Assembly: GCF_033366695.1 (NCBI RefSeq) | Contig: NZ_JAOBTQ010000001.1 | Coordinates: forward strand, 1,736,001-1,800,000 | Source of the DNA: Streptomyces sp. SCL15-4 | GTDB lineage: Bacteria > Actinomycetota > Actinomycetes > Streptomycetales > Streptomycetaceae | Reading direction: 5' to 3' | Length of the DNA stretch: 64,000 nt | Shown: positions 24,812 through 32,094 of the stretch, in pieces | How positions within the stretch are numbered: the first letter of the stretch is position 1 | How the letters are laid out: each line of letters starts with the position of its first letter | Notes under the pieces: model-generated | What the model saw: only the letters and a program-made list of their open reading frames with translations | Told to the model about the DNA's origin: nothing | The model's database searches: none | Program-made: the position numbers and the translations under genes

Positions 24812-25519
24812 TCAGGTGGGCTGGCCCACCGGGCGGACGACCACCGTGTTGACGTCTACCCCGGCCGGCTGCCGGATCGCCCAGAGAACCGAGTCGGCGA
24901 TCTGATCGGCGGTCAGCAGGTGGCCCGGTGGCAGGCTGCCGTAGCCGTCCCAGAAGGGCGTCTCCACCCGGCCGGGGGCCACCAGGGTGACCCCTACACC
25001 GAACTCCGTGACCTGCCGCCGGGTGTTCTCGGCGAGTCCCGTCACCGCCCACTTGGTGGCGCCGTAGAGGTTGCCCGGGCCGTGCACGAACCCGGCGACG
25101 CTGCCCACGAGGACGATCCGGCCCCGGGTCTCCTTCAGCGCGCCGACCGAGGCCCGGATGAGCAGGGCCGGACCGAGCACATTGGTGAGGACCATCTCCC
25201 TCCAGCCGGACGGGTCGCCGTCCGCGACGGTGTCGTGGGTGGCGAAGCCGGCGTTGGCGACGACCGTGTCCAGCCGGCCGTACGCCTCGAGCGTGCGGTC
25301 GACCGCGTGCCGGACGTCGGCGAAGTCCGAGGCGTCGCCGGCCAGCGTCAGCAGCCCTCCGGGACGGCCGAGACTCTCGGCGAAGTCCCGCAGCCGGCGC
25401 TCGCCGCGCCCGGTGACGGTCACCCGGTGTCCCGCCGCCAGCAGTCGCCGCGCCACGGCGGCGCCGATCCCGCTGCCGCCGCCGGTGATGAGCGCGACCG
25501 GAGAGTCGTTCGTGGTCAT
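24812..25519 (-). CDS. Short-chain dehydrogenase/reductase
   Basis: Protein of 235 residues, ATG at 25519-25517. It is a classical SDR: the nucleotide-binding motif TGGGSGIG (residues 12-19), the NAG motif in TVVANAGFATH, the catalytic Ser in LVGSVAGF, and the YGATK active-site Tyr and Lys. The C-terminal end (GVDVNTVVVRPVGQPT) is the usual YdfG-like finish. It would oxidise or reduce an alcohol/ketone with NAD(P)H; the substrate is unknown. It is convergent with the chitosanase (13 bp between stops) and follows the methyltransferase on the same strand with a 73-bp gap. Co-transcription with that gene is possible. Confidence 0.92.
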   Translation of the reverse strand: MTTNDSPVALITGGGSGIGAAVARRLLAAGHRVTVTGRGERRLRDFAESLGRPGGLLTLAGDASDFADVRHAVDRTLEAYGRLDTVVANAGFATHDTVADGDPSGWREMVLTNVLGPALLIRASVGALKETRGRIVLVGSVAGFVHGPGNLYGATKWAVTGLAENTRRQVTEFGVGVTLVAPGRVETPFWDGYGSLPPGHLLTADQIADSVLWAIRQPAGVDVNTVVVRPVGQPT

Positions 25520-25592
25520 GTGTGCGGCCCCCTGTGCGTCGATGAACGCCCGGAGTCCATCACTTGGAGAGCACTTCAGGTCAAGTGCCGGA

Positions 25593-26510
25593 TCAGCCCC
25601 GGCGGACGGCGGTGTGCACGGTGTACGCGCCGAGCACGAACACGTCCGGCCGCACGTGCACGCTGGACGGGTCGGACGGGTCGAGGAGCCGGTCGAGGGT
25701 GGCGCGGTCGTCGGCATCCAGCGCCTCGCCGACTCCCTCGCGCAGCCGGGACAGGTGCGCGGCGACATAGGCGCGGGCCCGGTCGTCGACCGGGGCGGGC
25801 AGGTCGAGCAGGAAGGTGCGGGTGCCGGTGTGCGCCAGGCCGGCCGCGGTCAGCAGGGCGGGCCAGTCCTCGGTCTCGGCGACGGAGCCCGGCAGCTCGG
25901 CCCGCATCCGGGTGAACCACTCCTCCTCCAGCGCGTCGAGCCGGGCCTGGAGGCCGGGGCGGCCGATGCCGGGGTCGCGCGGCAGGAAGCGGGAGGGCAG
26001 TCCGCCCTCCAGGAGGGCTAGGGTGCCGCCGGGGGCCAGGTGGCCGGCGAACGCGGCGAGCGCGGCCCGCTGGTCGCCGAGGTGGTGCAGGCTGCGGCTG
26101 GCCCACAGCAGGTCGGCCGGGCGGTCCAGCCGGCCGAGCGCCTCGGGCAGGTCGCCGGCGACGGTGTCGAAGCGGTCGGCGACGCCTTGCCGGGCGGCCC
26201 GGTCGCGGGCCCGCTCCAGCAGCGGCGCGGTGCCGTCGACGGCGACGACCCGGGCGCCGGGGAACGCCTCGGCGAACAGGCAGGAGACGACGCCGGGGCC
26301 GCTGCCCGCGTCCACGACGAGGCCCGGCTCGGCCACCTCCCGCGCGAGCCAGGCCATGGCCTGCCGGTAGACGGGAGCGAGCAGCTCCGCCTGCGATTCC
26401 AGCAGGGGCGCCAGTTCGTTCCAGTCGATGTCCGTGCCGTGCCCGTGTCCATGACCGTGGCCGTGCCCGGTGTCGTGCCGGTGCTGCTGCTCGTGGTGTA
26501 CGTGTGCCAT
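25593..26510 (-). CDS. Class I SAM-dependent methyltransferase with His-rich N-terminus
   Basis: Protein of 305 residues, ATG at 26510-26508. The first 27 residues contain eleven histidines, ending in the alternating run HGHGHGHGHG. A Rossmann methyltransferase follows: motif I VVDAGSGPGVVSCLFAEAF, the acidic VAVDGT, then AGDLPEAL and LLWASRSLHHLGD. The C-terminal half has an acceptor-binding insertion (WFTRMRAELPGSVAETEDWP). The His-rich head looks like a metal-binding or metal-sensing extension, as in some hydrogenase and zinc-handling proteins, and is unusual for methyltransferases. Acceptor unknown. It lies downstream of the GH6 gene but is separated by two strong hairpins. Confidence 0.85.
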   Translation of the reverse strand: MAHVHHEQQHRHDTGHGHGHGHGHGTDIDWNELAPLLESQAELLAPVYRQAMAWLAREVAEPGLVVDAGSGPGVVSCLFAEAFPGARVVAVDGTAPLLERARDRAARQGVADRFDTVAGDLPEALGRLDRPADLLWASRSLHHLGDQRAALAAFAGHLAPGGTLALLEGGLPSRFLPRDPGIGRPGLQARLDALEEEWFTRMRAELPGSVAETEDWPALLTAAGLAHTGTRTFLLDLPAPVDDRARAYVAAHLSRLREGVGEALDADDRATLDRLLDPSDPSSVHVRPDVFVLGAYTVHTAVRRG

Positions 26511-26578
26511 GGTGGTCAGCCTTTCGTCCGGTTGCCGTCAGGGTGCGACGGCGCACCGGCCGGAGGCCACTTCCGTTG

Positions 26579-26643
26579 CCGTTCCGGCAAACGCGTATGC
26601 CGGAACGGACCGCCGGGGCCCGGGGGTCGGGCGGGCCCCGGCG
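26579..26643 (-). terminator. Twin hairpins behind the GH6 cellulase gene
   Basis: Two perfect stems follow the GH6 stop: CGCCGGGGCCCG/CGGGCCCCGGCG (26611-26622 with 26632-26643) and CCGTTCCGGCA/TGCCGGAACGG (26579-26589 with 26598-26608). No T-tract follows, as is common in Streptomyces terminators. They should stop cellulase transcripts before the methyltransferase gene. Confidence 0.75.
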
Positions 26644-26654
26644 GAGTCACCGCG

Positions 26655-28400
26655 TCAGGACAGCGGCGGGTAGGCGTTCTGCATCAGCTGCTGGAACTGG
26701 GCGGAGAACCAGTGCCCGGCCAGCGGCGAGTTGGGCAGCGCGCCCGAGGGGTTGTTGCCGTTGCGCGCGTTGCCACCGTAGGTGGGGTCGCACATCTGGT
26801 CGAAGCCCTTGCCCTCGTCGTTGCTGATGGCGGAGCTGGCTCCGTCGGACTCCCCCGGCGGCTTGGCCCACACGTAGGCGTCTATCCCGGCGGCGGGAGC
26901 GGCGGTCGGCCGTTCGCCGAGTCCGGCACCGCTCTGGTTGCACCAGTTGCCGACGTGGATGCGCCGGTCGATGCGGCCGCCGTTGACGTAGTTGTCGACC
27001 GAGGTCAGCGGGCCGGGGCCGGAGGGCCGGGCGGTCCCGCCCCAGCCGTTGCGGGAGGTGTCGATCAGCATGCCGATACCGGAGTTGAACCCGGACGCCA
27101 CCAGCTTGTCCCGCAGGCCCTGCGCGTACGACTGCTCGTCCACGTACTGGTTCCAGTCGACCCACTTCGACTGGCGGACGGTCTGGCCGTTCACGCTGTC
27201 GGAGACCTTGAAGTAGGGCTCCTTGGTCGGGCTGTAGTTGGCCGTGTTGACGATGAAGCCGGCCACGTCGCTCAGGCTGGCGCCGTTGGTCGTGGCGACC
27301 TTGTAGAACTCCTGGGCGGTCGGGCCGAGGTTGGTGTCCCAGCCGAGCCAGCCGTGGTGACCGGCGTCGATGTAGTTGTAGACGTTCGAGAGGTTGCCCA
27401 GCTTGTCCAGCGCGTAGCTGACGCCCTTCTCGTAGTTGCCGTTGGACTTCATGGTCACGCAGGCGTCGGTGGTGGTGTTGGTGCCGCCGGCGTTGGTGAC
27501 CAGGTTGGGCAGCGAGTCCGGCTCGATGAGGGCGGAGATGCGCAGGCCCGCGTACTTGGCGTCGGACAGGATCGAGGCGATGGCGTCGATGTACTGCGTC
27601 TTGTACTTGTCGATGTCCGTCGGGCCGAGTTCGCCGTTGGAGGCGAGGGCGGCGCAGTCACGGCCGGGGAGGTCGTAGATGACCAGCTGGACGACCAGTT
27701 CGCCGGAGCCCTTCTGCTTCAGGGCCTCGTCCAGGTGGGCGCGCAGGCCCATGCCGCCGTTGACGCCGTTGATGGCCGCGATGCGGTCCAGCCAGACGAA
27801 GGTGGGCTGGTTGGAGACGCGGCTGCCGCCCGGTTCGGCGGCGGCCAGCTTCGACCACTCCGGGTTCACGTACACCTTGGAGCCGGCGTAGGGGTTGTCG
27901 ACGCGCCCGGAGGTGCCGCCGCCGCCGTTGTCGCCCCCGCCGCCGTTGTCCCCGCCGCCACCGTTGTCGCCGCCCCCGCCGTTGTCGACGTTGCAGGTGA
28001 CCCCGTCGAGCGTGAACGTGGCGGGCACCGCGTTGGTGCCGCTGTAGCTGCCCTGGAACCCGAAGCTGACCGTACCGCCGGTGGCCAGCGCGCCGTTGTA
28101 GCTCTCGTTGGCGGCGGTGACCGCGGTGCCGCTCTGGCTGAGCTTGGCGTTCCAGCCGCTGGTGACCTTCTGGTCACCGGCGTACGACCACTTCAGCGAC
28201 CAACTCGACTTGGCCGGCGCGTTGTTGGTGACGGTCACCGCGGCGGTGAAGCCGGTGCTCCACTGGTTCTGCACCTTGTAGTCCACGGTGCAGGGGACGG
28301 CGGCGGCAGTGGCCGAGGCCGACTGCATGCCGATCGCCGTCCCGGAGGCCCCGGCGACCAGCGCCAGGGCGGCGAGCAGTGATGTTCTGGTACGACTCAT
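26655..28400 (-). CDS. Secreted GH6 cellulase (cellobiohydrolase type) with CBM2
   Basis: Protein of 581 residues, ATG at 28400-28398. A signal peptide spans about 1-32 (SLLAALALVAGASG), then an N-terminal CBM2 cellulose-binding module (35-137, with surface Trp in NQWSTGF, SLKWSY and SGWNAK). A linker of four DNGGGG repeats (139-162) joins it to the GH6 catalytic domain (about 166-581). Catalytic-region motifs are YDLPGRDC (D248) and LIEPDSLPNLVTN (D295, proton donor by family knowledge). The long C-terminal loops (NWCNQSGAGLGERP, YVWAKPPGESDGAS) suggest a tunnel, so an exo-acting cellobiohydrolase releasing cellobiose from non-reducing ends. Its promoter region faces that of the GH48 gene and carries CebR boxes, so cellobiose/cellotriose should induce it. 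Confidence 0.95.
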   Translation of the reverse strand: MSRTRTSLLAALALVAGASGTAIGMQSASATAAAVPCTVDYKVQNQWSTGFTAAVTVTNNAPAKSSWSLKWSYAGDQKVTSGWNAKLSQSGTAVTAANESYNGALATGGTVSFGFQGSYSGTNAVPATFTLDGVTCNVDNGGGGDNGGGGDNGGGGDNGGGGTSGRVDNPYAGSKVYVNPEWSKLAAAEPGGSRVSNQPTFVWLDRIAAINGVNGGMGLRAHLDEALKQKGSGELVVQLVIYDLPGRDCAALASNGELGPTDIDKYKTQYIDAIASILSDAKYAGLRISALIEPDSLPNLVTNAGGTNTTTDACVTMKSNGNYEKGVSYALDKLGNLSNVYNYIDAGHHGWLGWDTNLGPTAQEFYKVATTNGASLSDVAGFIVNTANYSPTKEPYFKVSDSVNGQTVRQSKWVDWNQYVDEQSYAQGLRDKLVASGFNSGIGMLIDTSRNGWGGTARPSGPGPLTSVDNYVNGGRIDRRIHVGNWCNQSGAGLGERPTAAPAAGIDAYVWAKPPGESDGASSAISNDEGKGFDQMCDPTYGGNARNGNNPSGALPNSPLAGHWFSAQFQQLMQNAYPPLS

Positions 28401-28452
28401 GAGTGCGGGTGTCCTTCGGTGTGCTGTGGGTGTGTGGTGCCGTGTCGGGGAA

Positions 28453-28770
28453 CTACGGATGGACGGCGCGGGGGTGGTCGCGCGGCCCGGCGCCGTACGC
28501 GGCGGGTGTGCCGTCGCAGGCGGAGGCGGGGCGGGCGGCGGGGAGTCCGCCCGCCGGGTCGGTGGGTTCGCGGGTGTTCCACTGGCCGAGGCCGTCGCGG
28601 CACGCCGCCCCGCCGGAGCGGTGCGAGCCGGGCGGGCGGCGGCCGGCGCCGTCCGGCCGGAGTGCGGCCGGACCGGTGGCGCGGCCGGACCGGGTCCTCA
28701 CCGGACCCTGGAAGTCCTTCGCCCACTGGCCGGCGACGGTTGCACGTACTGAACGCGGGGGGTGACGCAT
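28453..28770 (-). CDS. Possible small leader ORF upstream of the GH6 gene
   Basis: An open frame of 105 codons lies wholly inside the 5' region of the GH6 gene, between the degenerate CebR box and the cellulase start. It has an ATG at 28770-28768 preceded by CGAGGACTCGCTC, a plausible ribosome site, and ends in TAG at 28453. After the first ten codons the third positions are almost all G or C, as in real genes of this genome, but the product (rich in Arg, Gly, Pro; beginning MRHPPRSVRATVAGQW) resembles nothing I recognise. It could be a real small protein, a translated leader, or chance in GC-rich DNA. Treat as a candidate only. Confidence 0.3.
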   Translation of the reverse strand: MRHPPRSVRATVAGQWAKDFQGPVRTRSGRATGPAALRPDGAGRRPPGSHRSGGAACRDGLGQWNTREPTDPAGGLPAARPASACDGTPAAYGAGPRDHPRAVHP

Positions 28771-28816
28771 GAGCGAGTCCTCGCAGTGTGGCGCGTCCTG
28801 ACGACGCGTCGACTGA

Positions 28817-28830
28817 TGGAATCGCTCCCA
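28817..28830 (-). promoter_or_regulatory. Degenerate CebR box on the GH6 side
   Basis: TGGAATCGCTCCCA matches the CebR consensus TGGGAGCGCTCCCA at 12 of 14 positions. It lies on the GH6-proximal side of the divergent region, 417 bp from the GH6 start, so the GH6 transcript probably has a long leader. The 628-bp gap 28401-29028 otherwise holds only the candidate leader ORF and the two boxes. Confidence 0.7.
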
Positions 28831-28960
28831 CTGGTTGCGAAGGAAGGTAGCGCCAACTGGCCGGAAAGCCCAGGGGGGTTGCTTTACTTTTTCGCGATCG
28901 GGCCGGTCGAATCTTTTCGCATCGTCTAGGTCTTGACCGTCCGTTACCTCGTCTTCACTA

Positions 28961-28974
28961 TGGGAGCGCTCCCA
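28961..28974 (+). promoter_or_regulatory. Perfect CebR operator before GH48
   Basis: TGGGAGCGCTCCCA is an exact copy of the 14-bp CebR palindrome (the LacI-family cellobiose/cellotriose-responsive repressor of Streptomyces cellulose use). It lies 55 bp upstream of the GH48 start. TTGACCGTCC at 28933 is a possible -35. The adjoining CACTGGTT also follows the degenerate box 144 bp away, showing that the two are duplicated sequences. Confidence 0.92.
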
Positions 28975-29028
28975 CTGGTTCAAGCCTTGACTTCTCCCCG
29001 AGCCGCAGCCGCAAGGAGGAACCAGCAC

Positions 29029-31941
29029 ATGGATCCTGGACGCAGACGCAGAACCGTGCGTCGGTTGTGGACGGCGGTGGCCGCCGCCGCGGCCCTGCCG
29101 CTGTCGATGCTCGCCACCGGCACGGAGACCGCCCACGCGGCCGCCGTGCAGTGCAGCGTCGACTACAAGACCAACGACTGGGGCTCGGGTTTCACCGCCG
29201 ACCTCACGATCACCAACCGCGGTACGGACGCCGTCAACGGATGGACGCTGACGTACGCCTACGCGGGCAACCAGAAGCTGACCAGCGGCTGGAACGGGAC
29301 CTGGTCCCAGTCCGGCCAGTCGGTCACCGTGAAGAACGCCTCGTACAACGGCGCCATCGCCGCGGGCGCCGCCGTCTCCACCGGCGCGCAGTTCACCTAC
29401 AGCGGCGCCAACACCGCTCCCACGTCCTTCGCCGTCAACGGCACCACCTGTGCCGGCGCCCACCAGCCCCCGGTGACCGTGCTGACCAGCCCGAGCGCGG
29501 GCGCGGTCTACGGCCAGGGGGACGCCGTACCGCTCGCGGCGACCGCGGCGGCGGCCGACAACGCGACCATCAGCAAGGTGGAGTTCTACGACGACACCAC
29601 GCTGCTGGGCACGGACACCAGCGCGCCGTACTCGCTCTCGGCGTCCAGTCTGGCCGTGGGCAGTCATTCCCTGGTGGCGAAGGCGTACGACAGCCTGGGC
29701 GCGTCCGGCACCTCCACGCCGGTGGGCATCACGGTGGCCTCCGGCCCCGCCGTGGTCGCCTCGCCGTCCCAACTGGGCGTGCAGCAAGGCAAGTCGGGCA
29801 CGTTCTCGGTGAAGCTGTCCACGCAGCCGAGCGCGAACGTGACGGTGAGCACGGCTCGCACGGACGGCAACACCGGCCTGTCCGTGACCGGCGGTTCGTC
29901 GCTGACCTTCACCCCGTCGAACTGGAACACCGCGCAGACCGTGACCATCACGGCCGACTCCTCCGGCACCGGCAGCGCGACCTTCACCGCGTCGGCCACC
30001 GGCCACGCCAAGGCGACGGTCACGGTCACCGAGCTGCCCGCGGCGAAGGCGTACGACGCCCGCTTCCTCGACCTGTACGGGAAGATCACCAACCCGGCGA
30101 ACGGCTACTTCTCCCCCGAGGGCATCCCGTACCACTCGGTGGAGACGCTGATCGTCGAGGCCCCGGACCAGGGTCACGAGACCACCTCCGAGGCGTACAG
30201 CTACCTGCTGTGGCTCCAGGCGATGTACGGCAAGGTCACCGGCGACTGGTCGAAGTTCAACGGCGCCTGGGAGATCATGGAGAAGTACATGATCCCCACG
30301 CACGCCGACCAGCCGACGAACTCCTTCTACAACGCCTCCAAGCCGGCCACCTACGCGCCCGAGTACGACACCCCGAACGAGTACCCGGCCAAGCTGGACA
30401 CCTCGGTGTCGGTGGGCTCGGACCCGATCGCCGGTGAGCTGAAGAGCGCGTACGGCACGGACGACGTCTACGGCATGCACTGGATCCAGGACGTGGACAA
30501 CGTCTACGGCTACGGCAACGAGCCCGGCAAGTGCGAGGCCGGCCCGACCGCCACCGGACCGTCGTTCATCAACACCTTCCAGCGCGGCTCGCAGGAGTCC
30601 GTCTGGGAGACGGTCCCGCAGCCGACCTGCGACGCCTTCAAGTACGGCGGCAAGAACGGCTACCTGGACCTGTTCACCGGCGACAGCTCCTACGCCAAGC
30701 AGTGGAAGTACACCAACGCCCCCGACGCGGACTCCCGCGCCGTGCAGGCCGCCTACTGGGCGAACCTGTGGGCCAAGCAGCAGGGCAAGAGCGGGGACGT
30801 GTCCGCGACGGTCGCCAAGGCCGCCAAGATGGGCGACTACCTGCGGTACGCGATGTACGACAAGTACTTCAAGAAGATCGGCAACTGCACGAGCCCGTCC
30901 TGCCCGGCCGGTACCGGCAAGGACGCCTCGCACTACCTGCTGTCCTGGTACTACGCCTGGGGCGGCGCCACGGACACCTCCGCCGGCTGGGCCTGGCGGA
31001 TCGGCTCCAGCCATGTCCACGGCGGCTACCAGAACCCCCTGGCCGCCTACGCGCTCAGCTCCGTCGCCGACCTGAAGCCCAAGTCGGCCACCGGCGCCAC
31101 CGACTGGAGCAAGTCGCTCCAGCGGCAGCTGGAGTTCTACCAGTGGCTCCAGTCGTCCGAGGGCGGCATCGCGGGCGGCGCGACCAACAGCTGGGCCGGC
31201 CGCTACGCCAGCCCGCCCACCGGCACCTCCACCTTCTACGGCATGGCCTACGACCCGGCTCCCGTCTACCACGACCCGCCGTCCAACCAGTGGTTCGGCT
31301 TCCAGGCGTGGTCGATGGAACGGGTCGCCGAGTACTACCAGCAGACCGGGAACGCCCAGGCCAAGGCGATCCTCGACAAGTGGGTGAAGTGGGCGCTGTC
31401 CAAGACCACGATCAACCCGGACGGCACCTACCGCATCCCCTCCACCCTCCAGTGGTCGGGCCAGCCCGACACCTGGAACGCCTCCAGCCCCGGCTCCAAC
31501 AACGGGCTGCACGTCACGGTCGCCGACTACACCGACGACGTCGGAGTGGCCGCCTCCTACGCCAAGACGCTGACGTACTACGCCGCCAAGTCCGGTGACG
31601 CGACGGCCAAGTCCACGGCGAAGGCGCTGCTGGACGGCATGTGGAACAACTACCAGGACAGCCTCGGTGTCGCCGTGCCGGAGACCCGGACCGACTACAG
31701 CCGGTTCAACGACAGCGTGTACGTGCCGAGCGGCTGGACCGGCACCATGCCGAACGGCGACGCGATCAACTCCTCGTCCACGTTCTCCTCGCTCCGGTCC
31801 TTCTACAAGAGCGACCCGAACTGGTCGAAGATCGAGGCCTACCTCAAGGGCGGCGCAGCGCCCGTGTTCACGTACCACCGCTTCTGGGCCCAGGCGGACA
31901 TCGCCACGGCCATGGGCTCGTACGCGGAGCTGCTCGAATAG
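29029..31941 (+). CDS. Secreted GH48 reducing-end cellobiohydrolase with CBM2 and two beta-domains
   Basis: Protein of 970 residues; ATG at 29029 behind AAGGAGGA. Domain order: signal peptide (1-37), CBM2 (39-141, Trp in NDWGSGF, NGWTLTY, SGWNGTW), an Ig-like domain (147-238, [20 protein letters not shown]), a second beta-sandwich (240-335, [20 protein letters not shown]), and the GH48 catalytic domain (about 340-970). The predicted catalytic acid is E388 in [14 protein letters not shown]48 enzymes run processively along cellulose from the reducing end and are key partners of GH6 and GH9 enzymes. The perfect CebR box just upstream makes it part of the cellulose regulon, and the divergent GH6 gene gives an enzyme pair attacking opposite chain ends. 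Confidence 0.95.
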   Translation: MDPGRRRRTVRRLWTAVAAAAALPLSMLATGTETAHAAAVQCSVDYKTNDWGSGFTADLTITNRGTDAVNGWTLTYAYAGNQKLTSGWNGTWSQSGQSVTVKNASYNGAIAAGAAVSTGAQFTYSGANTAPTSFAVNGTTCAGAHQPPVTVLTSPSAGAVYGQGDAVPLAATAAAADNATISKVEFYDDTTLLGTDTSAPYSLSASSLAVGSHSLVAKAYDSLGASGTSTPVGITVASGPAVVASPSQLGVQQGKSGTFSVKLSTQPSANVTVSTARTDGNTGLSVTGGSSLTFTPSNWNTAQTVTITADSSGTGSATFTASATGHAKATVTVTELPAAKAYDARFLDLYGKITNPANGYFSPEGIPYHSVETLIVEAPDQGHETTSEAYSYLLWLQAMYGKVTGDWSKFNGAWEIMEKYMIPTHADQPTNSFYNASKPATYAPEYDTPNEYPAKLDTSVSVGSDPIAGELKSAYGTDDVYGMHWIQDVDNVYGYGNEPGKCEAGPTATGPSFINTFQRGSQESVWETVPQPTCDAFKYGGKNGYLDLFTGDSSYAKQWKYTNAPDADSRAVQAAYWANLWAKQQGKSGDVSATVAKAAKMGDYLRYAMYDKYFKKIGNCTSPSCPAGTGKDASHYLLSWYYAWGGATDTSAGWAWRIGSSHVHGGYQNPLAAYALSSVADLKPKSATGATDWSKSLQRQLEFYQWLQSSEGGIAGGATNSWAGRYASPPTGTSTFYGMAYDPAPVYHDPPSNQWFGFQAWSMERVAEYYQQTGNAQAKAILDKWVKWALSKTTINPDGTYRIPSTLQWSGQPDTWNASSPGSNNGLHVTVADYTDDVGVAASYAKTLTYYAAKSGDATAKSTAKALLDGMWNNYQDSLGVAVPETRTDYSRFNDSVYVPSGWTGTMPNGDAINSSSTFSSLRSFYKSDPNWSKIEAYLKGGAAPVFTYHRFWAQADIATAMGSYAELLE

Positions 31942-31965
31942 TCCCCGCCGGCGCTCCGTGTACCC

Positions 31966-32036
31966 GGCCCCGCCACAGGGCGGCGGGGCCACCCGGGCCG
32001 GGCGGCCCCCGACCGCACAGGGGGGCCGCCCGGCCC
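31966..32036 (+). terminator. Two stem-loops between GH48 and GH74
   Basis: GGCCCCGCC/GGCGGGGCC (31966-31974 with 31982-31990) is followed by a 16-17 bp stem GGGCCGGGCGGCCCCC/GGGGGGCCGCCCGGCCC (31995-32010 with 32020-32036). The second is very stable. GH74 may therefore have its own promoter, although partial read-through is possible. Confidence 0.75.
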
Positions 32037-32094
32037 GTCCGCACCACCACCTCCGTGACCTTTTCGCGTCTCCGTCAGGAAAGGCAGCCCCACC

